Assembly (NCBI RefSeq): GCF_040712315.1
Contig: NC_134015.1
Span: 4,190,445-4,254,444 of the forward strand
Direction of reading: 5' to 3'
Length of the DNA: 64,000 nt
DNA from: Castanea sativa
Lineage: Eukaryota; Streptophyta; Magnoliopsida; Fagales; Fagaceae
A program made the translations under genes and the position numbers. How positions within the stretch are numbered: position 1 is the stretch's first letter; every line of letters starts with the position of its first letter. The notes beneath the pieces were generated by a model, which made no database searches, was not told where the DNA came from, and worked only from the letters and a program-made list of their open reading frames with translations. Of this stretch, positions 37,320 to 49,111 are shown one piece after another.

Positions 37320-37440
37320 TTTATTGTAGCGAATATATTATTTTATTGTAGTGAATATATTATTTTATTGTAGTAGATATATTATTTTATTGTAATGTTT
37401 ATATTATTTTATTGTGATGTTTATATTATTTTATTGTGTT
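37320..37440. repeat. 22-bp minisatellite, about five units
   Basis: ATATTATTTTATTGTAGTGA and variants (TAGTAG, TAATGT, TGATGT) repeat head to tail inside M3. Confidence 0.85.
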
Positions 37441-37559
37441 GAAAGCTAAATTAGATCCACTGCTGTTGGATGTTTTGTAAAATGAGTAAGTAAAATAGAT
37501 AAAGTAACTTTTTGTGGTGCCAAATAGCTAAAGTTTTAGCTCCACTATTGTGGATGCTC

Positions 37560-37977
37560 TAAGAGCATTCGCATTTGGTATTGCAAATGCTATATGTAAG
37601 AGAATTTTAGCATTAATGCACCAAAAAGCCTAGCTTCCGGACTTACAAACACCAACTATTGGAAAAAAAAAAAATTGCAATAATGCTACAGTGCAATTCT
37701 AAAGGTAGAATTGCATTGTAGCTCAATTAAAAAAAAAAAACTAATATTTTATTCACTTTATCAATTCCTCTCTCTCTCATCGGGTTTTGAGTTTTTGTTT
37801 TTATTTGGATTTTGGGATATATTATTTTATCATTTGGAAATATTATTTTAATGTGTTGTATTGTAAAATAAAAGTTGGAATGCTGAAAGTATTGTAAAAT
37901 GATATGGAATAATTGATAAAGTAACTTTTTGAGATGGTAAAATAGGATGGGATAGAATTTTGGAATGTGAATGCTTT
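37560..37977. mobile_element. AGAGCAT-type MITE M4 (420 bp)
   Basis: From AAGAGCATTCGCATTTGG to GGAATGTGAATGCTTTA. A reverse-oriented close relative is at 48663-49111, which confirms the element's size and ends. Confidence 0.75.
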
Positions 37978-39704
37978 AAGAGCATTCACATTGGGGGTAG
38001 ACCCCCCGTGGCTATTTTGCATCCCAATGACCCAAAAATGAACTTCATTTGGGTTTCTATTTCTAAATTTTTTTAGCACCAATGAACAATCAGTTGGTAG
38101 ATATGCAACCCACTTACGTTCATGAGTTTGTATAATTATTATATAATATTTTATTCTAACCTCCCAAATAAATTTATAAAAAAATCCTCTCTCTCCAATT
38201 TCTATCTCTTCTATCTGAGTCTCAACTATCTTTGAAAATCGCCGATCTCTTTTTCTCCCCATGCTGCCGCCAGTCTCTATTCCTTTCTTAATGTCGCCGA
38301 GATCTCTTCCTATCACCATGCTGCCGATTTCTCAACCCATCTTGGTGTGATTTTGGGTGGTTGTGGGTTGTTGCTGGGTTTTGGGTGGTGCAATGGTGGC
38401 GTGGTTGTGGTGGCACGGAGGTTGGGGGCTGTGGGTCATATAGGTTGTGGGTCGGTTGATGCTGGGTTGTGGGATTTGTGGTGGTGGTGTAGAACAGAGA
38501 AAGAGAGGTGGTCGATTGTGGGCTATGGGGTTTGGTGGGAGTACGGCGGTATAGATCGGCTTGCTTGGTGTTAGGGACGGAACCAGGATTCATACCCGAG
38601 CTAGGGGAGCCAAAGCTTAAAACCAAAAAAAAAAAAATATGAAAATAAAAACTAACATCTATTTCATATTCAACAAAATACTACATACAAAATACGTATT
38701 TCTTAAACATTTCATATTATAAAACACATCAACAAAGTATAGCATAAAAAATAAGTGTCTCTTATTTTGTACACAATTTTTGTTTAGTTCATATTTATTT
38801 TTTTATTTTGTTTTTGTAGTTAAGGGGGCATGAATTTTATTTATTTATTTCTTTTCTTGTAGGTCAATATCTAAATATTTTAGAGGAGGAGAGAGAAATA
38901 TATATATAAATATTTAAGGGCAAACCTTAATTTTTTGTATACCAATTTTTTTTTAATGGGGTGGGGAGCATGGCCCCCCTCTACTCTATTGTAGGTCCGC
39001 CCCTACTTGGTGTAGCTCAACCTGGCACGGTGGTGGAGAGTGGAGATCAGCCGGCCCAGTGTGGTGGTTAGTGGGTTTGGTGCAATGATCGGTGGGTTAG
39101 GTGGTGTTTGGGTCAGATTTATGTGGTGGGTTTCGGTGCTTGGATTGGTGCTTGCTTGGATCGGTGCTTTCTAGAGTTTGAAGAATTTGGATCGGTGCTT
39201 GCTGGAATTGGGTGATGGTTGTTTGGGTGGGTTTCAGTGATGGTTGTTTGGTGGTGGGTTTTGATGGTGGCTGGGTTGGAAGTGGTGGCTAGGTGGTTGA
39301 GCTTTTTTTGTTGATGGTGGTTGAGTTTTTTTATTTTTATTTTTTATTAATGGATTCGATTTTGGGATGGGTATTAATTGTGGTGATGGTGGGTGGTGGC
39401 AGCAATTTTTTTGGGGTAATTTTGGTGGTGAAGAATTGGTGTTTGTGGTTTGAGTTTTGGTGGTAGGTGGGTGTGTGGGTTTACCGGAAAAATAGAGAAA
39501 AAAGAAAGAGAGAGAGAAGTGAAGAAAGAGAATTGAATTTTTTATAGTATTTAATATTGTAGTTTATATTATTTTAATAAGTTGTATCTAAAAATAGAAA
39601 CTGGGATATAGAATGTGTTGTAAAATGAGATGGTAAAATAGATAAAGTAAATTTTTAAGACGTAAAATAGAACTTTTTGGTATTTTCAGAAGCTGGTGCT
39701 CTAA
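37978..39704. mobile_element. AGAGCAT-type non-autonomous element M5
   Basis: Starts AGAGCATTCACATTGG and ends near GAAGCTGGTGCTCTA. The interior is GGT/GTG-rich (TGGTTGTGGGTTGTTGCTGG) and includes a nested hAT-type MITE at 38572-39005. At its right end a block of about 65 bases (AAAATAGATAAAGTAAATTT ...) is repeated once more after 39704, so the exact end is uncertain. Confidence 0.55.
38572..39005. mobile_element. hAT-type MITE with perfect 8-bp TSD
   Basis: 434-base element with ends TAGGGACGGAACC and GGTCCGCCCCTA (imperfect inverted repeats), flanked by CTTGGTGT at 38564-38571 and 39006-39013. An 8-base target duplication and TAGGG(A/G)CGGA termini fit the hAT superfamily. Confidence 0.85.
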
Positions 39705-40136
39705 AATAGATAAAACAAGTTTTCAGGTGTAAAATATAACTTTTTTAGTATATTACTGTTTCCACTCTAATGCAACCCAAAATAAAAACGTGTGGGAAAA
39801 TCAAGGGAAGCGTCGGAATACATTCCCACATCCACCCAATGAATGGCCAAGACGTGTCCATAATCTGACTAACAAGATCGTATCGCATTAAATGCAAAAG
39901 TAGCAAAATATCAAGGGGCATGGCAAGCCAAAAGTCACGGCAACCACTCATATTCCTACAATCGTCTAGAAAATAAAGATGGTCACACCAATGTTCAGAT
40001 CAAAGCCACTCATCTTGTTGTTGCAGGTGGTGTTTGACCTTCCCAATCCACTTGGTCAAGGTACTCGACTGACGAGTCTAGGTATTATCATATCACCCAC
40101 CATCAGTGCATTTGCAGCAAGATGACTAGGCCTCAT
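39705..40136. other. Spacer without recognised gene
   Basis: Follows M5. The minus strand has an open frame (39951-39745) with no family I recognise. Confidence 0.4.
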
Positions 40137-40143
40137 TGTAACA

Positions 40144-40983
40144 ATATGGTTTTTAAACCCGGACTGGACAGGCGGTCCGACTGGGTTAACCGTGAACAGG
40201 TCATGAAATCGGTTTTTATATACAAGAACCGAACTTTTAATAAATCTAAGGGAACCGTGTGAACTGAGGTTCAACCTAGAAAACCGGCCGAACCGTGGGC
40301 CGGTTCAACCAGATCAATTGATTGTATATAATTTGAAAAAAATTGATAAAGGTGTTGCTAGGTGTTGAACCTGATATCTCCCCCCCCCCCCCCCCTCTCT
40401 CTCGTTTTAAGCACTATGGCTGACACTATGACCAACAAACCAAGTAAGCTCCTTGTGAGCTAATAAGAAGTATTATTAAATTTATATTAGATTTACATGA
40501 TTTATAATTTCCAAACTTCCATATCACCTCTATCTCAATGTATTAAATATTAATAAATTTGTTTTCACTGCTAAATTAACTTGTGACTTAAGAATAATAC
40601 ATTTGCATAGGAATTTACTATATATGAATTTATTTTAAAAGTGATTTATATTTAATAAATAATTTCTACTTGAAGGATTATTATACAATATTTATTCATG
40701 CTTATTTATGTTATATTATATTCTATTAACCTTATAACGTACTATTTTATGTTAACCTTATAATATCATGAAAATTTAATTGAAAGTTTGGTTTTTTTTT
40801 TTAGATATTTTATTCAATTTTACTAATATTTACAAATTTAATACCTTTATTTTATTTAAATTAATTACTAAATTAATTATGACATCATCACGGTTCGACC
40901 TCGGTTGAACCTCGGTCCAACCTTAAAAACCTTGAATTTCTTCCTTTACCGGTTCTTTGAACGGCCTGGGTTTGAAAACCATG
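40144..40983. mobile_element. Non-autonomous element with GGTTTTCAAACCC ends (840 bp)
   Basis: ATATGGTTTTTAAACCCGG on the left is inverted against CTGGGTTTGAAAACCATG on the right, and the element is flanked by TGTAACA on both sides (40137-40143, 40984-40990). The subterminal parts are CCGG/CGGTT-rich like the relative at 23332-23906. Contains a C run at about 40381-40395. A further partial relative seems to lie at 50920-51010. Confidence 0.7.
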
Positions 40984-41189
40984 TGTAACAGTGGCATTGT
41001 TAGCGCAAGTTCAAGTTCAACCTCCCTCCTAAAGGTAAAATCATGGTAAGTGTTGATTGTTAATTATGTTTCATTTATATTTGTCATCTGAAACAAAGAT
41101 CCAATTCGTCAAGTCAAAGATGGATGCTGGCCCAAACTTCAGATTACAAAAAGCCCAAGCAACCAAATTGTGAGCTAAAGAATTTAGGC

Positions 41190-41775
41190 AATGTTTGGTA
41201 GAAGTTTTTGAGTATTGTTATTGAAATTGATGTGAAAACTGTGGTTTAAAAATGTTGTAAAAACGCGTATTTAGGGTTTGTTTGGGATCCGCTTTTTTTA
41301 CTGAAACTGAAAACTTTTTGCTGAAAGAACTGTAGATAAAGGTAAAAGTGAGTTGAAATAGTATAGTGTGACCTATGAATAGTACCAAAAAATGCAGTAA
41401 GACCTATAAATAGTAGCAAAAATAAGCTGAATGGTAAAATAAGTTAATTTTTTAATTTGAAGCCAAATGCACTTAAAGTACTCGTAATGCAAAAAATGTT
41501 TTTGATACTATATTTCTAATAACGTATTTTCAAAAGTAAAAAAACATAATTGTGTGTTTGGTATATGTGTGTATTTTTAAAAAAAGTGATATGTAGTCTA
41601 ATTAGTGGAACCTACAGGTTTTTAAATATTTACAAAATTCCAATTGAGTAACGTTGTTTGAAAACTAAAAACTAGTAAAAGATTTTTTTTTTAATTTAGT
41701 GTTTAAACACCATAAAATGAGCAACGTAACTCAAATACTCTTTCATAAAACACCCTTACCAAACATTTTAATTTT
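41190..41775. mobile_element. MITE with a second MITE nested inside
   Basis: The outer ends CAATGTTTGGTAGAAG and CTTACCAAACATTT are inverted. Inside, 41275-41470 (GTTTGTTTGGGATCCGC ... GAAGCCAAATGC) is a copy of the MITE at 8324-8520. Confidence 0.6.
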
Positions 41776-41904
41776 TTTTAGCGTATAATTTTTAGTATTT
41801 AAACATTGAAAACTGGACTTCAACGAAGGGAGGAGATAACCCAATAAGGCTTTACTTCATTCTCTTTCAAGGGCTCTGAACACTTGCGTATCCCCTACCA
41901 GAAT

Positions 41905-43190
41905 ACCATTTGAGAAGTTTGATGGTTTGATTAGGCAAAATTGACAGCTTCAATTTCAAGTTTGAGAAGGCCCAATTTAAAGTAACAGCCGAACTTTTCG
42001 AGGCCCAATTCAAAAATCGGAAGAACTGAAAGTTGCATTGCATGTACTTAAGTTTAGAGGTGACAAGAAGAAAACCACAGGCGCATCTACAAAACCAAAT
42101 ACCAAAGAATGGACAGAAGAGAAATGGTACCTGTTAAAGATTCTGAATCTATTTGTTACACCATCTCAAACTCATATTTTTACATTTTAAACAACTTTAT
42201 CAAACACCCTTTCAATAATATCCCATTGTCTTATATTATATTAATCCAAGTGGATTGATTCATGGGATGGACCTTCCAATAATGACACAATTTAGTGGAG
42301 TCAAATCTTCTTCTTCTTCTTCCTTTTTTTTTGTTTTTTTTTGTTTTTTTTTTTTTTTTTAAGTAAGTGGATGGATCCAATCTACGCCTATGATATAAAT
42401 ATATGACCACCATAAAACAGTCATATATAATGACATCACGTGAGTGTTACGTCCAAACTGGTTATTATCTGTTTTTTTATATATGACTGGTGGATATTAA
42501 ATTATTAATTATCATCTACCTGCTTTTACTCTTTTCACAGTTCCATTCGGCAATTGAGGGAGGGCAGATCCACTCATCCCCTACTCATGCACAATAAATC
42601 AATATTATTATTGATGTTTGACGTTTTGATTCTTTGGATTTAAACGAGGACACCTGGATGAATCTCTTCGTTTCTAAAGTGAGCTACTTGGGGTCAGGCA
42701 TGATTAAACATTATTTAAACTAATCGTCATTAGTTTGGTTTTTGTTAAACTTTATTATCTATTCCACCTCATTCCTAAGCTACAGTACTATTTAGAAGAA
42801 CGTGTGTCTTGTCTCTGTATATGTTCTTTAAATAATATAAAAGATGGAAAACAGAAGGGGAAAAGGAACAGTTTAGATAGTTCTTGCCCAACCACATATA
42901 TTCCAGAAAATACAAAAGTTGAAAGAGACTATAGATCGCTCAAGACCATATGGTTATATAACTATATAAATATGTACAAGTTTGGCGACACAGCACTACA
43001 GAGAGTAGACAGATGAGGCCGGCGTGTGGGGTTGCGTGTCTGGGCGCGTGTCAGCGAAGACCCAAGTGGGGATCCACGTACATGTGCTCCCTCATGTAAG
43101 TTAAACCATAACCTAACTTCAAACCCCACCCAAGAAGTTAGTGACAATAAAAATATTGAGCCAAATCAATGCTACATTGATGTTTTCGAT
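41905..43190 (+). repeat. Fragment of the peptide-gene unit (3' flank), no gene
   Basis: 41920-42080 (GATGGTTTGATTAGGCAAAA ... GGCCCAATTCAAAAATCGGA) matches 4090-4230. 43088-43190 (CATAACCTAACTTC ... CCAAATCAATGCTAC) matches the unit E segment at 62415-62500. 42428-42510 is the empty-site relative of the Pack-MULE insertion at 56003. The peptide gene itself is not present. Confidence 0.65.
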
Positions 43191-43227
43191 AATTTGAGCA
43201 AATCCAGCTGTGGTTTTAGGAATTTTT

Positions 43228-43379
43228 GTTAGGTGGTTGTTAAAAGTTTCACTCCACCGGTATAAATGCTTGTGAAGTGTAGGAGTAAGAGTCGGGGTTC
43301 AAGTCTCTAGGAGGAAGTTTTACACACATATACACTTAGATTAGACTAGAGTAGAAATTCTATCTTGTATAAAAAAAAA
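43228..43379 (+). mobile_element. tRNA-derived SINE, near full length
   Basis: Box B GGTTCAAGTCT at 43296-43306, TATAAATGCTTGTG upstream, TTACACACATATACACTTAG downstream, and a 3' tail GACTAGAGTAGAAATTCTAT ... TTGTAT followed by a run of A. Box A is diverged. Same family as 32226-32338. Confidence 0.78.
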
Positions 43380-43427
43380 TTAAATTATCACAATATTTTT
43401 ATTTGGTACAATTTTTTAAAGAAATTG

Positions 43428-43598
43428 CAAGATTTAGGTACAGTACTTAGGTACTATTCCTTAGGTTTTCCTTTTAAAATTTTGTCATGTGGATTTTTTT
43501 TATGGGATGGAAGCATATTTTTTAGTTAAGTAGCAACATGGCTAAATCCTAAGAGGGAACTTAAGGAACAATACTTAAGGTACTGTATTTAAGATTTG
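43428..43598. mobile_element. Short hairpin MITE, copy 2
   Basis: Same family as 31798-31969: the arms GATTTAGGTACAGTACTTAG and CTTAAGGTACTGTATTTAAG are inverted. Confidence 0.7.
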
Positions 43599-44640
43599 TC
43601 CTTAAAGAAAAATGAAATTAGAAATTATTTTTATTGAATAGGTTGAACGAGCTACAAATTTAATATTTTTGTTTTATAATAGGCTTTTTGTTGAATAACT
43701 TTTTCACTTGTTGTTTGGTTGTCTTTTTTTTGTTTGGTTTATGTTTGTTGTTATTTGAGCTAATATTTATTGTTTTTATTTAAGTTTTTTTTTTTTTTAA
43801 AAAGGGCCTTAGAATTATGTTTGGAGGCATAATTAATTTTGGAGTAATGTTTCGTCCACAACATTTTTACAATAAATCTTATGCAAAAAACTCTTATTGG
43901 TGGGTAAAAAAAATAATATTAGTATTTGACCCAAATTAGAATCAGTAACAACTTCCTACATTAGTTTTGTTGTAAAATTATTGTGAAAATATTGTGAATG
44001 TAGTAGCACTATTATTTTTGTTGAACCCAAATTTTTATAATTCTCAAGTCAGGATGTTCAAAAATTTTGGTAGGTAATCACTGTAGGTTAATTTAGCATA
44101 TAATATTTTTCTAACAATTGTATATATACTTTTTTTTTTTTTTGTGCAAATCAGAGTGACCCTCTGACCACCCTGCACGTAGAGCGGCCACTGAGCATAT
44201 TCTAACCACTTATCTACAAACTTGGACTACTTTGTGGACTATCCTTACTGTGTGCTGAAGTTTCAGAGTCAGCAAAGACGACTAATCACTATCCAAAAAC
44301 TTATCACTATCCAAAAAAAAAAAAAAAAAACATTGAGCTCTATCCTTATCATTTTCAACAAATAAAAAACGTAATTTACCAATTCTACAAGTTACTTTTT
44401 TGTATACTTTAAAAAATATATATAAAAAATAGAAATGATTTTCCAAACATTATTTTTTACTTTTTAGCATTTGAAAGTTTTTTTTAAAAGTAGAAGCCAA
44501 ATACATAAAATGTAAAAATTATTTTCTAAAAGCTATTTTCAATTTCAATTTTTTAAAAGTTACTATCATTTATTTTTAATAGGAAAAAGTTATTTTCATA
44601 TTGCTTTGAAAAGGGAAATAGGAATCTCCTGCCTATAAGT
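43599..44640. other. A/T-rich spacer
   Basis: No gene or clear element seen. Several poly-T/poly-A runs. Confidence 0.45.
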
Positions 44641-44888
44641 TTAGGAGCCTAGTGGGCTTCTCCAGTCACCCAAGCCCATGACCAGCATCCACAAGTAACG
44701 GGTGCCACAATTTTAAACGCGAATTTATAGCGCGTGTATGTCAAACATCATATACCATCGTAACAACAATCAGCAATTCGTCAACTCTTGTATATTAAAA
44801 CAAAACACGCGCTTTTCAATAAAATCACGCTCCCAAACTTGAGCAACACGCAAAGGCTATTTTAGTAAACTCGACATCCGGACTTGCT

Positions 44889-45132
44889 ATAAATAACACA
44901 AACCCTACCTCTTATACAGCTTTCGTCTCTTTGTCTTTGCTCTCTCTCGTCGGCTAGGGTTTTGCGCAGCTCTCTCAGTCTCCCCACATCAGGTTCAATC
45001 TCTCTCTGTGCCTTTTATCTGATTCTTCTATTATTAGATTCAGTCTGTATTTCTTTGAATCTTCTATAATATATATGTATTAAACTTAATAGGTTATGAT
45101 ATATTGTTGTTGTTGTTGTTGTTGTTACAGAT
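44889..45132 (+). promoter_or_regulatory. Promoter and 5'-UTR-like block with a leader intron, coding part absent
   Basis: TATAAATA (44889-44896) is followed by AAACCCTA, a CT-rich leader, and CGGCTAGGGTTTTGCGCAGC; AAACCCTA/TAGGGTTT are telobox-type elements common in promoters of ribosomal-protein and other growth genes. A plausible leader intron runs from CATCAG|GTTCAATC (about 44994) to TTGTTGTTACAG (about 45132). The expected coding exon is not visible: 45133-45480 has no sustained open frame, and an element starts at 45790. Could be an orphaned promoter, a non-coding RNA gene, or a gene broken by deletion. Confidence 0.5.
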
Positions 45133-45789
45133 CTGTGAAGTTTCTATCGAAAGGCTTTGGTTTGAGCTTCTAAAACTGTAGTTTTTTTTTTTGTTAGACA
45201 GGTTCAAGATCTGATTGTAAAAATCATTAAAATATTGTGGTTTTGGTCTCTTATTTTAGCTGGGATTTTGGTGTTTTAATTATTATGATTTACGTATTTT
45301 GGGATGAACTTGGTTGGGTTGTTTGGTAGCACTTATAATTATGTTTGATTGTTTTGGGTCAAGTTTGTACTTGATGATTTTTGTTTTCAATTACTTTTGA
45401 ATTTTGCTTCAAATCTTTTAAATAATACAACTTTTAACTTTTCTGGAAATAATAAAGATGTTTCCATAATATGATTAGCGGTGGCAGTGGATTTGACTAG
45501 TTATATTGTAATCATACTATACCTGGGGAGATCCGAAGACCCCCACAAAATAGCTCAACTTGACCTTGAAAAATTTAAGACCATAAAATTTTTTACAACT
45601 ACTAACCCCAATTTCACACTATCACTTCTAAGTTACTTCAAAGTTGACTGAAGAGCATGGGCCATAGCTGACTCTGAAAGATAAAGCAAGACTTTTTAAT
45701 GTAAGCATGCTCGGGACCCAATGATGAAAACGAATAAATTTATTTCCTTATTCAAACCGACCAACAACATCGGCCATATCAATTTAACT

Positions 45790-46480
45790 AAGAATGGTAA
45801 CGGGTCGAGTTCGGGTCGGATTTTTGCATACCTGGACCTGACCTGCGGGCCAAGACCCGAAATCTGGACCCGGCCCGATTATTAATTGAGTTTTTTTCCC
45901 GGGGCCCATACCCGCTCCGCCGGGCCCCGCGGGCCCCATACCCACTCCGCTGAGCCCCGCGAGCCCCGTTTATCTTCTTGGGCCCAAATCTAGCCCAACA
46001 AAGAAATTTTTTTTTTTTGAAGCCCATTAAATTTTTTTCCTAGATTTAAGCCCATTCAAGCCATTTAACATGGCTCAAATGCCAAAATTTGGCATTTAGG
46101 TCACATTATACGGCAGCCAATCATAAATCAATAAATCACCTGTTAAGTATACATCAATAAATCACAACTAAGATTTTAAATCAACAAATCACTTAAAAAG
46201 CTACAAAATAAATCCCACAAGTCTAAGAAATTACAAAATGTCTTATCCTCCAACCAACAAACGAAAAAGACTAAGAAATTCTTACAAAATGTCTTATCCT
46301 CCATAACTGGGTTTCGGGTCGGGTTTTGGATTTTTTTATAAAACCCGAACCTGACCCGAACTCGCTTCGGGTTTTTTTTTTTTTAAAAAAAAAACCCATA
46401 CTCGACCCTATTCTTTATCGGGCCGGGTAAAATCCAGCCCATTAGGGTCGGGCCGGGCTGGATTTAAATTGCCATCCCTA
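45790..46480. mobile_element. Mutator-like MITE with 9-bp TSD
   Basis: Flanked by AATTTAACT at 45781-45789 and 46481-46489. The ends AAGAATGGTAACGGGTCG and (reverse complement of right) TAGGGATGGCAATTTAAATC are imperfect inverted repeats. The interior is unusually G/C-rich for this window (CGGGTCGGG, GGGCCCCGCGGGCCCC). No transposase. An open frame on the minus strand (46027-45788) is a by-product of the GGGCCC repeats. Confidence 0.8.
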
Positions 46481-46671
46481 AATTTAACTCCTTATTTAAA
46501 CCAACAACATGCGAATCGACATGTCAGCAAAAAAGGTAGATAAAGAAAGAGTTAAATTTGCTCTATCAAGATTTAGGCCCCTGTACATATATTTAAATTC
46601 ATATTTTCAGTTCTTAAACATTATACATATTTTTATACACTTTAAACATTACATGTATTTTCAAAAGAGTG

Positions 46672-46925
46672 TAAATTCTATAAGGACGTGTAAAACTCAT
46701 GTTTTACCCCTTCAATTCTAATATGTCATATCATCTTATCACATATTTAAGAATAAACACAATCAATTCTAATACCCATATATAAATCCAACCAAATTGG
46801 GAATCTATCGAGATGTTATTAGGTGTGGTAGGATGTATTGAATTTTAAGTAAAATACTGATGTAACAATCAGTTATTGGATGGTGTAAAACATGGGTTTT
46901 ACACCCGATCCTTATAGAATTTAAT
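46672..46925. mobile_element. MITE with TAAATTCTATAAGGA ends
   Basis: TAAATTCTATAAGGACGTGT on the left and ATCCTTATAGAATTTA on the right are inverted, with a second inverted block GTAAAACTCATGTTTTAC / GTAAAACATGGGTTTTAC just inside. No coding. Confidence 0.65.
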
Positions 46926-47453
46926 CTCTTTGCAAAAAAACAACTGAAAACTGTTGTTTAAATACGCGTACCAAATAGGCTTTTAAAGTTGTAAAAAACA
47001 ACTTTAAATCTTAATTATTGACAAAAGAAAGAAAGAAAGAAAGAAAGTATAATTAGTAAAAAAAAAAAAAGCTGTGAGAAAGAGGAGGCTTAATTGTATA
47101 GTGCAATTGCACACTGAAATCCAGATAGACAAAATAAATAAACAAAATTATTTATAATATTTAAAAATAAAATTGAATACTAAATTGGATCTTATTAACA
47201 TGTGACTAATATCTCTTTAAAGTGAAAAAGTTTAGCTCAATATGAATGGGTTCTTATTTTTTATTAAGCATATTTGAAATCAATAATTTATGAAAAGCAT
47301 ATTTAAAGTCAATAAATGTTGTTGTAAAAGTATAATACATTTTTTTTTATTACAGTATATTTTTTGTGTTCTATTTTATTTACTATAGATCATAATTTGT
47401 TAAGTTTTTTATTTTTTATTTTAATTTCAAACTTCAATTATTTTATTTGAAAA

Positions 47454-47508
<55 letters not shown>

Positions 47509-48662
47509 CGATATACAAAGAGTTTATATATTAGATAAACCTTCAGTCCTTTGCCAATAATAATAATAATAATAATAATATCTAAGAGACTACAATAATA
47601 TATTTACATTTTTTTTTTTAGATGGAATAATATATTTAAATTGATATAGCATGAATGTGAGTCCATCATATTCTTTGACTCTTTTCTTGGGATTTGTAAT
47701 CACGCCTTTTGAACTTTCCGTTAAAAAAAAAAATTATTAGTAGTAGCTAGAGTTTAGACCACCCGTACAGCTGACGCTTGCCCACCTCATGCGCTCATGC
47801 AACGTGGTCAATTGGAATTTTGAGTAATACTATTCTACCACCACATTTTTTTATAAATTGTTAGGATTTTCGAGATCACTGTTTGCCAGGGGAGCTTAGA
47901 ATCACTGCTTTTTGTGAATTTTCATTATTTTCTTGAATGTCTTTGCTTATATGCACCGTGAATATTTGATAATTTTATGAAACAATTATTCTTATTTAAC
48001 TGTTTTTGCTCAAATACTCCCAAGTCTTCCTCTTTTATCTTTATGGCGCAAAGAAACCTATTGATGTCCAAGTTCTTCTTAATTACAGAGAAAAATGTAT
48101 TGGTTTGAGCTACGCCTTCAATTCTTGTCCCTCGTCCTTTTGGTTGTACTTGTCCCTCATCTTCTGTAAGTTTATTCAATACCCTTCTATGTTGTCTTTT
48201 CTTATTTATTTATTTTTTATTATATGGTTTTTATTTTTCTTATGAACGAACGATTTTTGTTAAAACATGGACCAGAACACAACTCCAAACTCAACGAACA
48301 ACTACAACAGACCAAACCCAAGTTCTAAAACAAAAGAAACAAGCTCATTAGCGCGAAGGAACTACAAGTTACATCAGCTACAAACAAAGTTCTAATTGGT
48401 GGATTTAAAATTTTGCATCTTCAACGTGTTATCCCCCATTGAAAGAACCTTATATTTCAGCAACCATAGGGTCTTTTAATCAAGCATAACTTCACATCCT
48501 TCATTCAATCATAATTTCAATATAAGCAATCTTCTCTCTCTCATAATGAACTGTTTTAACAGCTGCATGGATCCATTGTGAGAGGAAGAACACACGTATC
48601 CAAAATAAGATACATGTCAGCACGTGGGAAATATCCTCTTTTCTCACCTAAAGAGGGATGCT
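46926..48662. other. A/T-rich region with microsatellites, no gene recognised
   Basis: (AAAG)n at about 47026-47046, (TA)n at 47466-47506, (TAA)n at 47557-47580. A minus-strand open frame (48179-47925) has a charged, repeat-free composition but matches nothing I recognise; I do not call it. Confidence 0.5.
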
Positions 48663-49111
48663 AAGAGCATTCACCTCTCAAAATTTTATCTCATTTTATT
48701 TTACCATCTCAAAAAGCTACTTTATCAATTATACTATATCATTTTACAATACTCTCAGCATTCCAATTTTTATTTTACATGATACAATACATTAAAATAA
48801 TATTTCTATACAATAAAATAATATATCCTAAAACCTAAATAAAAACAAAAAACCCAAAACCCGAAGAGGAATTGATAAACTTACACAATAAAATATTAAT
48901 TTAGTTTAGTTTAGTTTAGTTTTAAAAAAAAAAAAAAAAATAGAATTGAGTTAAAGTGCAATTCTACCTTTAGATTTACACTATAACACTATTGCAAATT
49001 TTTTTGTAATAGTTGGTTTTTACAAGTCGGGATGAAGCTTGGTTTTTGTGCAAAAATGGTAAAATTTGCCAACATATGGCATATAGTAGTGCCAGTCCGA
49101 ATGCTCTAAGA
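48663..49111. mobile_element. AGAGCAT-type MITE, second copy of M4
   Basis: From TAAGAGCATTCACCTCTC to GTCCGAATGCTCTAAG; reverse complement of 37560-37977 along its length (for example CTTTATCAATTATACTATAT here against ATATGGAATAATTGATAAAG there). It has a short GTTTA repeat at about 48902-48921. Confidence 0.75.

Larger units (their letters stand above)
34677..37559. mobile_element. AGAGCAT-type element M3, split by a Pack-MULE
   Basis: Starts AAGAGCATTGGTAATAGCGG and ends CCACTATTGTGGATGCTCT, with subterminal TGCTAAAAGGCTAAAAAGCC against AATAGCTAAAGTTTTAGCTC. The Pack-MULE at 35412-37022 lies inside. Without it M3 is about 1.27 kb. It also has a (GAA)n at about 35164-35201 and GGT/GGC-rich DNA at 37210-37310. 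Confidence 0.65.

Noticed and set aside
38288..38626. 112-residue minus-strand Pro/Thr/His-rich frame
   Set aside because: It is the complement of the GGT/GTG-rich interior of M5 and runs into the nested hAT MITE.
43280..43310. Possible tRNA gene from GGTTCAAGTCT
   Set aside because: The surrounding sequence cannot fold as a tRNA, and the same unit occurs at 32226, so it is a SINE.
47925..48245. Overlapping open frames on both strands, including a charged minus-strand frame
   Set aside because: No recognisable domain, no supporting splice or promoter context; copia-like resemblance was considered but not convincing.
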